A DNA stretch of 64,000 bases from the NCBI RefSeq assembly GCF_001635685.1, contig NZ_LWFF01000314.1:1-64000 (forward strand), read 5' to 3'. A model generated the notes under the pieces. It was not told where the DNA came from and did no database searches. It saw only the letters and a program-made list of their open reading frames with translations. The DNA comes from Erythrobacter sp. HI0063. Its GTDB lineage: Bacteria; Pseudomonadota; Alphaproteobacteria; Sphingomonadales; Sphingomonadaceae. Each line of letters opens with the position of its first letter. The stretch's first letter is position 1. A program made the position numbers and the translations under genes. Positions 12,076-18,753 of the stretch are shown here, piece by piece.

Positions 12076-12825
12076 TCAATTGCCGCTGTCGTTTCTTGCG
12101 GCGGCGATCAGGAATTCGACATTGCCTTCGGGGCCGGTGATCGGGCTTTCCACGATCCCGTCAACCGCGAAGCCCAGCCCTTCGACCCATGCGCGCACCT
12201 CGCTACAGACGCGGGCGTGAAGGGCCGGATCGCTGACGACGCCTTTCTTGCCCACTTCCTCGCGCCCGACCTCGAATTGCGGCTTGATCAGCGCGACGAG
12301 CTGGCAATCGGGTGCCGCCAGTTCGAGCGGGCGTTCCAGCACCTTGGCAAGGCCGATGAAGCTCGCATCGCAGACCACCCAATCGCAGGGGCGATCGATC
12401 ATTTCGGGCGTCAGGATGCGCGCGCTGGTCTGTTCGAGCACGGTGACGCGATCGTCCTGCCGCAATTTCCAGGCGAGTTGATTGGTCCCGCTATCCACCG
12501 CGAAGACATGCGCCGCGCCCTTCTGTAACAGCACGTCGGTAAAGCCGCCGGTCGAACTGCCGATATCCATCGCGGTCACGCCCGCCGGATCGAGCCCGAA
12601 ATGGTCGATTGCGTGCGCCAGCTTGATGCCGCCGCGCGAGACCCAGGGATGGTCGCGCCCGCGCACGTCGAGCGGGGTGTCGGCGGCGATCTGCTGGCCG
12701 GGTTTCTCCAGCTTGCGCTCGCCCGAAAACACCAGCCCCGCCATCACCAGCGCCTGCGCCCGCGAGCGGCTTTCGACGAGGCCGCGATCGACGAGCATCT
12801 GATCGAGGCGCTGTTTCCTGCTCAT
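12076..12825 (-). CDS. tlyA: TlyA-family rRNA 2'-O-methyltransferase (hemolysin A homologue)
   Basis: A 249-residue protein with an N-terminal S4 RNA-binding domain (RLDQMLVDRGLVESRSRA) and a C-terminal Rossmann methyltransferase (DIGSSTGGFTDVLLQKGA, then VVCDASFIGLAKVL and LIKPQFEVGR). TlyA proteins 2'-O-methylate cytidines in 16S and/or 23S rRNA; the hemolysin name is historical. The DVRGRDHPWVSRGG linker between the domains is typical. The ATG at 12825 is divergent from the lipoprotein gene with 50 nt between. Target nucleotides in this organism are not predictable from sequence. Confidence 0.93.
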   Translation of the reverse strand: MSRKQRLDQMLVDRGLVESRSRAQALVMAGLVFSGERKLEKPGQQIAADTPLDVRGRDHPWVSRGGIKLAHAIDHFGLDPAGVTAMDIGSSTGGFTDVLLQKGAAHVFAVDSGTNQLAWKLRQDDRVTVLEQTSARILTPEMIDRPCDWVVCDASFIGLAKVLERPLELAAPDCQLVALIKPQFEVGREEVGKKGVVSDPALHARVCSEVRAWVEGLGFAVDGIVESPITGPEGNVEFLIAAARNDSGN

Positions 12826-12875
12826 ATTCTCCGGTCCTGCTTGGAAACATGCCGCCTAGCGCGCATTGAGTAGGG

Positions 12876-13481
12876 ATGGAACCGATCGCTCGCCACAACA
12901 GCCGCCCTCCCTTCGCCTCGTCGCTCGCCTATGCGGGCGCGGCGCTCGCTCTAACTTTCGGGATCGCGGCCTGCGTGCCCGCTCCCGATTCGACGCCCGC
13001 TCCCACGCCGACGCCGACTCCCGTTTCGCGCGCGCCTGCACCCGCACCTGCGCCGGCGCCGGCGCCCACCTACGACAATTGGATGGATGCGCCGCAGACG
13101 CAGGGGGATTGGGCTTACAACGATCTCGGCTTCGGCACGCAGGCGCTTTTTTCAGACGGCCCGACCATGAAGCTTGTCATGCAGTGTCTGGTCGACGACC
13201 CCGCTTCTGAGACGAAGCGCATTGCCATTGGCCGCCCCGGCAACTTCTCCGAGGCGACCCAGTTTCGGATCGCGACGGAAACGACCTCAAGATCTTTGCC
13301 CGCTCGCGCATTCAAATTCGGGCCGACCTCCGGTGCCGCGGTGTTCCTGAACGCGAACGATCCGCTGCTCGATGCCATGGCGCTCACCAAGGGACGTTTT
13401 GCAGTCGAGACGACCGGCCACCCCACGCTCTATTTGCCCGCCTGGGCCGAAGTCACGCGCGTGATCGAGGATTGCCGCTGA
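12876..13481 (+). CDS. Predicted lipoprotein, unknown function
   Basis: A 201-residue protein with a long N-terminal signal (hydrophobic core about residues 17-32) ending in a lipobox FGIAAC, so it is probably lipidated at Cys 33. A Pro/Ala/Thr linker follows (TPAPTPTPTPV then repeated PA), which would space a C-terminal domain from the membrane. That domain (about residues 65-201) holds two cysteines (MQCLVDD and the final EDCR) that may form a disulfide. It ends VTRVIEDCR. I do not recognise a family; the domain is conserved-looking rather than low-complexity. A 437-nt gap with a structured leader separates it from ilvE. Confidence 0.75.
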   Translation: MEPIARHNSRPPFASSLAYAGAALALTFGIAACVPAPDSTPAPTPTPTPVSRAPAPAPAPAPAPTYDNWMDAPQTQGDWAYNDLGFGTQALFSDGPTMKLVMQCLVDDPASETKRIAIGRPGNFSEATQFRIATETTSRSLPARAFKFGPTSGAAVFLNANDPLLDAMALTKGRFAVETTGHPTLYLPAWAEVTRVIEDCR

Positions 13482-13519
13482 ACCAGCGGGAACCGCCGAT
13501 ACTGACGTGGGAAAAGTTT

Positions 13520-13536
13520 AATTCAAGCCTTGAATT
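13520..13536. repeat. Perfect 17-nt palindrome, candidate operator
   Basis: AATTCAAG, one C, then CTTGAATT: eight bases mirrored exactly around a single centre base. It is AT-rich in a GC-rich setting and lies 39 nt after the lipoprotein stop and about 90 nt before the leader ORF. It could be a repressor or activator site for a leader promoter. As RNA it could only form a stem with almost no loop, so a DNA site is more likely. Confidence 0.4.
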
Positions 13537-13626
13537 GGTTCCTCCTACGCATGACAAAGGGGGCAGGATCGGCGGCGAACGCAGATCCGGTGGCCCCGTG
13601 AAACGGGCTTCTAGCTCACTAGCGCG

Positions 13627-13640
13627 AAAGGAGGTGATCC
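13627..13640 (+). promoter_or_regulatory. Exceptionally extended Shine-Dalgarno sequence
   Basis: AAAGGAGGTGATCC is the exact complement of the usual bacterial 16S rRNA 3' tail (GGATCACCTCCTTT), 14 nt long, with AGGAGG 7 nt before the ATG at 13642. Most genes in this window have four or five matching bases at best. The 7-nt core AGGAGGT can also pair with ACCTCCT at 13761-13767, and AGGAGG with CCTCCT at 13541-13546, so the site could be switched between exposed and masked states. Confidence 0.6.
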
Positions 13641-13641
13641 G

Positions 13642-13698
13642 ATGTCTCATGGTTCAGTAGCGAGGTCGGTGAAGATCCCTACGGAGCATACTCGGTAA
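13642..13698 (+). CDS. 18-residue leader peptide ORF
   Basis: ATG to TAA, 19 codons, encoding MSHGSVARSVKIPTEHTR. The start is placed by the 14-nt anti-16S match directly upstream with 7-nt spacing. The peptide is basic and has only three branched-chain residues, so it is not a classic leucine/valine/isoleucine attenuator, even though the next gene is ilvE. Translation itself may be what matters, for instance ribosome occupancy affecting the hairpins downstream. Alternatively it is a genuine microprotein. I do not recognise it. Confidence 0.5.
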   Translation: MSHGSVARSVKIPTEHTR

Positions 13699-13750
13699 GA
13701 CACTTGCCAAGTAAGGCGACGTGAGCGGCACTTCCGGCCGCTGACCATGC

Positions 13751-13787
13751 GAAGGGCGGTACCTCCTACGGGCGAGGGCCGCCCTTC
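13751..13787 (+). terminator. Terminator-like hairpin with anti-SD loop
   Basis: GAAGGGCGG (13751-13759) pairs with CCGCCCTTC (13779-13787), nine G/C-rich pairs. Inside, CCTC and GAGG can extend the stem. The loop contains ACCTCCT, complementary to the leader ORF's Shine-Dalgarno core. Only a short T run (ATTTC) follows, so intrinsic termination would be weak. An attenuator role is possible. Confidence 0.4.
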
Positions 13788-13810
13788 ACATTTCTGCTAT
13801 CCTTGCGGCT

Positions 13811-13857
13811 GTTCCGGCCCGGTGACCGTAGGAGAGGGAAACTCTCCCAGCCGGAAC
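13811..13857 (+). other. Nested hairpin before ilvE
   Basis: Outer stem GTTCCGGC (13811-13818) with GCCGGAAC (13850-13857). Inner stem GGAGAG (13831-13836) with CTCTCC (13842-13847) around a GGAAA loop. It lies 61 nt before the ilvE start and would be part of the ilvE mRNA leader. Confidence 0.45.
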
Positions 13858-13918
13858 ATCTCTACCGTTTCCCGCCCACGCTCTTGCCCTTTTTCGGCGC
13901 GCGGATTACCCGCCGGAC

Positions 13919-14998
13919 ATGGATTTCAAGCACATTCCCCACCCCGCTCCGGTCCCCGGCGAAACCCGTGCCGAGGCGATCGCCGATCCCGGTTTCGGCA
14001 AGATCTTCACCGATCACATGGTGGTGATCGATTACGACGCCGACAAAGGCGGTTGGCACAGCGCGAAGCTGTGCGCGCGCGAGCCGATCGCGCTCGATCC
14101 GGCGGCGGCGGTGCTTCACTACGCCCAGGAAATCTTCGAAGGGATGAAGGCCTATCACCATCCCGATGGATCGCTCGGCCTGTTCCGGCCCGAGCAGAAC
14201 GCCCGGCGCTTCAACGCCAGCGCCCGCCGCATGGCGATGCCCGAACTGCCCGAAGAGCTGTTCCTCGACAGCATAAAGCGCCTTGTCGGCGTGGATGGCG
14301 GTTGGACTCCCACGATCGATGGCGGCGCCCTCTATCTGCGCCCCTTCATGTTCGCGAGCGAGGCTTTCCTCGGCGTGCGGCCTGCGCGGCAGTACAAATA
14401 TATTCTCATCGCCTCGCCCGTGGGCGGCTATTTCAAGGGCGGGGCCAAGCCGGTCAAGATCTGGGTCAGCCGCAACTATACCCGCGCCGCGCCGGGCGGC
14501 ACCGGTGCCGCCAAAACGGGCGGCAATTACGCCGCCAGCTTGGTCCCGCAGTCCGAAGGCATCGAGAACGGCTGCGATCAGGTCGTCTTCCTCGACGCGG
14601 TCGAAAAGAAGTGGATCGAGGAGCTGGGCGGCATGAACCTGTTCTTCGTCTTCGACGACGGGACGGTGATAACGCCTCCGCTGACCGGCACCATCCTGCC
14701 CGGCATCACCCGCGACAGCCTGGTACACTTGCTGCGCGAGGAAGGGCTCAACGTGCGCGAAGAGCCTTACAGTATCGACCAATGGCGCGCCGATGCGGTG
14801 AAGGGCAATCTGATCGAGACCATGGCCTGCGGGACCGCGGCGGTGGTGACCCCGGTCGGCTCCGTCGTCGGCCCGGATGGCGAATTCTCGATCGGCTCGG
14901 GCGGCACCGGCCAGATCACGCACAAGCTGCGCGAAAAGCTCGTCGGCATCCAGACCGGCGCGGTGGCCGATCCCAACAATTGGGTGGTGAAGCTCTAG
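13919..14998 (+). CDS. ilvE: Branched-chain amino acid aminotransferase
   Basis: PLP fold-type IV transaminase that interconverts Leu, Ile and Val with their 2-keto acids using glutamate/2-oxoglutarate. The 359-residue product shows the long BCAT type (FEGMKAYHHPDG, YLRPFMFASE), the PLP-lysine at residue 199 in TGAAKTGGNYAAS, and the GMNLFFVF and PLTGTILPGITRDS motifs. Cytoplasmic. No strong Shine-Dalgarno precedes the ATG at 13919, in contrast to the leader ORF upstream. Its stop TAG shares a CTAG tetranucleotide with the stop of the convergent flavoprotein gene. Confidence 0.95.
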   Translation: MDFKHIPHPAPVPGETRAEAIADPGFGKIFTDHMVVIDYDADKGGWHSAKLCAREPIALDPAAAVLHYAQEIFEGMKAYHHPDGSLGLFRPEQNARRFNASARRMAMPELPEELFLDSIKRLVGVDGGWTPTIDGGALYLRPFMFASEAFLGVRPARQYKYILIASPVGGYFKGGAKPVKIWVSRNYTRAAPGGTGAAKTGGNYAASLVPQSEGIENGCDQVVFLDAVEKKWIEELGGMNLFFVFDDGTVITPPLTGTILPGITRDSLVHLLREEGLNVREEPYSIDQWRADAVKGNLIETMACGTAAVVTPVGSVVGPDGEFSIGSGGTGQITHKLREKLVGIQTGAVADPNNWVVKL

Positions 14999-16059
14999 AT
15001 CCGGCTGGCGCGCATCGCCATCGTGGCGAGCGCGGGCAGCATGGCGGCAGCACTCAGACCGAATTTCGCCAACGCAGGCGTTTCCGCCGCCTTCCAGATC
15101 GCTTCGGCAATCGTAACCGGGCGAGCCGCGCGGCGCGAAAATTCGCGCTGCCAATCGGTGGCGCCTTTCCCTTCAAGATAGGCTTGGGCCGCCGACTGCC
15201 CGCTGGCGATGGCGATCCCCATCCCCTCGCCCGCGAGCGAAGGAATCACTGCCGCCTGATCGCCGAGGCGATAGAGGCCCGGATCGGTGCCGTCCGCGAT
15301 CCAGCCATAGGGGACCGATCCGATCGTATCGATGACGGGGTTGTCCGGTGCATACCGCCAGCGTTCCGCAAAGGCGGGATGCCGCTCCGCCAAAGCGTTC
15401 AGGAGGTCCAGAGGGCCGCCTTCGCGCGCCAGACGCGATTTGCGCAACGCCAGACAGACATTCGCCGATCCGTCCTCCTGCAAGACGATCCCGGCATAAG
15501 CGCCATCGAAAAGATGCAGTTCGATCGCATCGCCGATCAGGCTCGCAAAGTCCGGATGGCCGGGCAGGCGCACACGGAGGCCGAGCGCGGGGTCCGCCGC
15601 CTCTCGCGGCCGGCTCTCACCGCGCACATCATGCTTGCCGGTGGCAAGGAAGATCGCGTCCGACTGCCATTCCCGTCGCTCGCCTTCGATCATGCCGGGC
15701 ACGAGCGAGCGGGCACGGTCGATTTCGAGCCGCGCGCCGACGGCAAGCGCCCGGGCGCGCAATCCCGTGTCGAGAGCGTGGCGTGAAAGGCCCCACGCCG
15801 CATCGGGCAAGCGGGCCTGCGCGCTGCGATCGCCCGCGAACAGGGCCAGCCGTTCGACCCGATGCGCGCCCAGCCCTTCCGCATCGACACCCAGCGCACG
15901 CAGATTGGCGACTGTCTGCCAGCTCATGAAACCGCCGCACAGCGCATCGCCGACGCTCGCATCGCGGTCGATCAGAATCGGCGCGCGTCCCGCCTCGGCA
16001 AGCACGATCGCTGCCGCACAGCCCGCCGGACCCGCGCCGAGGATCAGCGGGGGGCTCAG
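14995..16059 (-). CDS. FAD-dependent oxidoreductase next to type III PKS (likely CTG start)
   Basis: A 354-residue flavoprotein of the geranylgeranyl-reductase/PHBH-like group. It has a dinucleotide-binding start PPLILGAGPAGCAAAIV (GxGxxG), and a second FAD motif LYRLGDQAAVIPSLAGEG near residue 265. The Rossmann motif lies upstream of the first ATG/GTG/TTG in frame (a GTG at 16005, which would delete it). The best start is a CTG at 16059 that overlaps the methyltransferase stop (CTGA), mirroring the ATGA and GTGA overlaps elsewhere here. It is third in a PKS-methyltransferase-oxidoreductase operon and probably modifies the polyketide lipid product. Substrate unknown. Confidence 0.85.
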   Translation of the reverse strand: MSPPLILGAGPAGCAAAIVLAEAGRAPILIDRDASVGDALCGGFMSWQTVANLRALGVDAEGLGAHRVERLALFAGDRSAQARLPDAAWGLSRHALDTGLRARALAVGARLEIDRARSLVPGMIEGERREWQSDAIFLATGKHDVRGESRPREAADPALGLRVRLPGHPDFASLIGDAIELHLFDGAYAGIVLQEDGSANVCLALRKSRLAREGGPLDLLNALAERHPAFAERWRYAPDNPVIDTIGSVPYGWIADGTDPGLYRLGDQAAVIPSLAGEGMGIAIASGQSAAQAYLEGKGATDWQREFSRRAARPVTIAEAIWKAAETPALAKFGLSAAAMLPALATMAMRASRI

Positions 16060-16742
16060 CGGATCTTCCCGACACAGAGGCGAAAGGGAAAGACTGGTTC
16101 GACCTCAGCGCCCTTCACCCCAGCCGAAGCCAGCAGCGGCATCCACTCCTCTTTTCGGTAAGACCGCGCGATCGAGAGGCGTCCGTCGTGTCGCACGATC
16201 CGATGCCAGTTCATCAGCCGCGCAAGAAGCGGATAGCCGAGCCAGGCGAAGCGGCTGCGCCTGAGATCGTTGACGAACCAGCCCGCCCGCGCTTCGTGGT
16301 CCATGAAGCGCAGGAATGCGACGAGCTGCTCGCGCGTCATGTGATGGGCCACGAGGCTGGAGACGACGCAATCCCATCCCTCGCCCGCCAGATCGGCGTA
16401 ATCGCCGGTGCGGTACTCGATCGGGATGGTTCCGGGCGTACGCTCCCGCGCCGCAGCCACGCTGCGGGCATTGAGATCGATGCCGACGAGTTCGGCCATG
16501 ATCCCGCGCCTGTCGGCCCATTTCGCGATCGCGCGCAGCATGTCGCCATCCCCGAAGCCGACATCGAGCAGGCGAAAGCGGTCTCTTTTACCGACAGCCC
16601 GCTCCAGAAAATTCAGCGTCGGCCGCCGCGCCAGCGTGATCGTATTGACCTGCGCCAGATCGTGGAGAACTTCCGTATAGGTCGCCGCATCCAACGCAGG
16701 ATCGTCCATCAGCTCGTCCTGCGTGGCGCGGGCCTCAAGCAT
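16056..16742 (-). CDS. Class I SAM-dependent methyltransferase of the type III PKS cluster
   Basis: A 228-residue Rossmann methyltransferase: SAM motif I LLDVGFGDGDML, acidic residue in VGIDLNARSV, and the post-I region YRTGDYADL. It ends FRLCVGKIR. I use the ATG at 16742, which overlaps the last codons of the PKS gene by 8 nt; MDDPAL at 16709 is an alternative. The arrangement (type III PKS, methyltransferase, FAD oxidoreductase) is a recurring actinobacterial and proteobacterial cassette for alkylresorcinol- or alkylpyrone-type lipids, so O-methylation of a phenolic or pyrone product is the likely role. Confidence 0.85.
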   Translation of the reverse strand: MLEARATQDELMDDPALDAATYTEVLHDLAQVNTITLARRPTLNFLERAVGKRDRFRLLDVGFGDGDMLRAIAKWADRRGIMAELVGIDLNARSVAAARERTPGTIPIEYRTGDYADLAGEGWDCVVSSLVAHHMTREQLVAFLRFMDHEARAGWFVNDLRRSRFAWLGYPLLARLMNWHRIVRHDGRLSIARSYRKEEWMPLLASAGVKGAEVEPVFPFRLCVGKIR

Positions 16743-17784
16743 CGGACCAGCCGAAGCGGAAGCCCTCCATCGCAAGGCCCGGCCCGAAGGCGAGCGCCAC
16801 GCCCTTTTTCGGCTTTTCGCGGATCAGCCGGGCGAGCACGAACATCAGGGTCGACGAAGACATGTTCCCGCAATTGCGCAACACCTCGCGCGATGCGTCG
16901 AGCGCGCCGGGCGCAAGAGAAAAGCCCTTTTCCACCGCATCGAGGATGCTTCGCCCCCCGGCATGGACGGCCCACGCGTCGAACGCCTCCATTTCAGCCC
17001 CGCCCAGCACGCGGTCTCGAACGTCCGGGTCGGCCAGCGCGGCGACGATGCGGCCTGGAACCTCGCCCGATAGACACATGTTGAACCCGGTATCGCCGAT
17101 ATGCCAGGTGATGAGGTCTTCGCTGTCGGGAAGCGCGGCGGAGATGCCCTCGCTGAGCCGAAGCCCTTCTCCTTGCGAGCTGACAATTGCTGCGGCGGCT
17201 CCATCGCCGAATTGGGCGCCCATCAGCAGCGGCTCGATATCCATCCGCTCCTGGTGATGCAGCGTCGACAATTCCACCGTGACGACAAGCACCCGCGCGC
17301 TTTCCTGCGAGCGCGTGATGTGCCGCGCGGTGCGCAGCGCGGTGACGGCGGCATAGCACCCCATAAAACCGATCAGGACGCGCTCGATATCGTCGGCCAG
17401 CCCCAAGCGACGCGCGATGATCTGGTCGATCCCCGGCGCGACGAAACCGGTGCAACTGGCGACCACGAGATGCGTGATGTCGCCAAGCTCGCCCAGCCCG
17501 TCGATCGCCTTCAACGCCAGCTTCGGCGCTTCTTCGGCATAGATCGCCATGCGCTCTGCCGTGCCCGGTGCCTGCGCGCCGCCGTAAAGGCCGACGCCTT
17601 CTTCAAGCTTGGCGTCTTCCGCCGTCAGCACGGACCAGCGATGTTCGATCCCCGATCGGTCGGCCATGCGTTCGTACAGGCGCGCCTCGCGCGTACCATC
17701 CAACCGGCGCATCGCCCAGCGGCGATAATCGGCTTCGAAATCGAGATCGGGAACCGCGGTGGCGATCCGGTTAATGGCGGTCAT
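16735..17784 (-). CDS. Type III polyketide synthase (chalcone/stilbene synthase family)
   Basis: A 349-residue homodimeric iterative condensing enzyme. The catalytic triad is visible: Cys 111 in VASCTGFVAPG, His 274 in WAVHAGGRSI and Asn 307 in NCGNMSSSTLMF. Bacterial members take long-chain acyl or other starter CoAs and extend them with malonyl-CoA to alkylresorcinols or alkylpyrones. The ATG at 17784 gives MTAINRIATAVPD, the usual N-terminus; an upstream ATG adds 16 non-conserved residues. Starter-unit preference cannot be read from the sequence. Confidence 0.93.
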   Translation of the reverse strand: MTAINRIATAVPDLDFEADYRRWAMRRLDGTREARLYERMADRSGIEHRWSVLTAEDAKLEEGVGLYGGAQAPGTAERMAIYAEEAPKLALKAIDGLGELGDITHLVVASCTGFVAPGIDQIIARRLGLADDIERVLIGFMGCYAAVTALRTARHITRSQESARVLVVTVELSTLHHQERMDIEPLLMGAQFGDGAAAAIVSSQGEGLRLSEGISAALPDSEDLITWHIGDTGFNMCLSGEVPGRIVAALADPDVRDRVLGGAEMEAFDAWAVHAGGRSILDAVEKGFSLAPGALDASREVLRNCGNMSSSTLMFVLARLIREKPKKGVALAFGPGLAMEGFRFGWSDA

Positions 17785-17862
17785 TCGGATCCTGGGTGAA
17801 AATGGCAGTGTTCTGTCAACGCGATGAAGCAAAAAGTGTGCCCGGGCAAACCGATCCCGCGC

Positions 17863-18750
17863 CTAGAGCCGCGAACGCACCAGCAGGCGTCGCGTGAAGG
17901 TGGTGCTGGGGCGGATGACCAGAATGGCCACTCCGGTCACGGCGATGCCCCCGCCGATCAGCAGCGGCCAGCCCACGCGGTCTCCCGTAAGCCAGGCGCC
18001 AAGCCCCACGGTCATCAGTGGATGCAACAGCGTGAAGGGGACGACCAGATTGGCGTCATGCGCCTTGAGCGCGCTGAAATAGATCGTGTGGGCATAGACC
18101 GAAACGATCAGCCCGGCGAAAATCAGGCACCCGATCACGGCGAGGGGATCGGCCAGGATCGGGGCGACGAAATTGTCTTCGGTGACCAAGGCGAGCGGCA
18201 TCAGCACTGTGAAGGATGCCAGCGCCGACCACGCCTGCAATTGCCTGCCGCCAACTTCTATCCGCTTGACGAAGACCGAGCCCAACGCCCCGACGAGGCA
18301 GGAGACGAGGATCCAGGCGACCCCTCCCGAACTCTCCCAGCCGGATGGGGAGGCGATTGCGATCACCACGCCGATCACGGCGAGAGCGATACCGATCCCG
18401 CGACGCCAGCGGACTTTTTCACCTAACAGGACGATAGCCAGTAGCACGGTCATCGGCGCGCCCGACAGACCGACGATACCGGCCTCCGATGGACTAGCCG
18501 TTTCGAGACCGAGAGCGAACAGGGCGAAACTGCCGCCACCGATCGAAAGGCCCACCAGCGCAGTGCGTAGCCAATCCTTGGGAAGCGGACGCAACAGGGG
18601 CGCGAGCACGACAATCGTGACCAGCGCGCGCAACGCGGCATAGAACAATGGGGGCAGCCCCAGATCCTCGACCGCCAGCTTGCTGACGATCACATTCAGG
18701 GCCCAAGCGAGATTGGCGAGGACCAGAAGAAATACCGTTCTTGCGGGCAC
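17863..18750 (-). CDS. EamA/DMT-family membrane transporter
   Basis: A 295-residue inner-membrane protein with ten predicted helices in two EamA repeats: LVLANLAWALNVIVSKLAV at the N-terminus and IGGGIAVTGVAILVIRPS at the end, where the pattern typical of the repeat is repeated. Such proteins export amino acids, metabolites or drugs. It starts with GTG at 18750, 3 nt after the nadE stop, so it is co-transcribed with nadE. Substrate is unknown. The C-terminus is basic (FTRRLLVRSRL), consistent with a cytoplasmic end. Confidence 0.88.
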   Translation of the reverse strand: MPARTVFLLVLANLAWALNVIVSKLAVEDLGLPPLFYAALRALVTIVVLAPLLRPLPKDWLRTALVGLSIGGGSFALFALGLETASPSEAGIVGLSGAPMTVLLAIVLLGEKVRWRRGIGIALAVIGVVIAIASPSGWESSGGVAWILVSCLVGALGSVFVKRIEVGGRQLQAWSALASFTVLMPLALVTEDNFVAPILADPLAVIGCLIFAGLIVSVYAHTIYFSALKAHDANLVVPFTLLHPLMTVGLGAWLTGDRVGWPLLIGGGIAVTGVAILVIRPSTTFTRRLLVRSRL

Positions 18751-18753
18751 GGG

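Larger units (their letters stand above)
13482..13918 (+). promoter_or_regulatory. Structured leader region upstream of ilvE
   Basis: This 437-nt gap has no ordinary gene but is unusually structured. In order it holds a 17-nt perfect palindrome (13520-13536), a CCTCCTACG segment (13541-13549), a small hairpin CCCGTGAAACGGG (13595-13607), an 18-codon ORF with an exceptional Shine-Dalgarno region (13627-13698), a 9-bp stem hairpin whose loop carries a second CCTCCTACG (13751-13787), and a nested hairpin (13811-13857). ilvE starts at 13919. This reads as a cis-regulatory leader or a free-standing small RNA. I checked it by eye against SRP RNA, tmRNA and RNase P RNA and found none of their conserved cores. 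Confidence 0.5.

Noticed and set aside
13627-13640. A fragment of an antisense 16S rRNA gene
   Set aside because: The match to the 16S tail stops after 14 nt and the flanks are unrelated, so it is a Shine-Dalgarno-like element and not an rRNA remnant.
13595-13860. SRP RNA, tmRNA or RNase P RNA in the ilvE leader
   Set aside because: None of the conserved cores is present (SRP GGAAGNAGCC-type loop, a tmRNA tag ending in Ala codons, or the RNase P P4 sequence).
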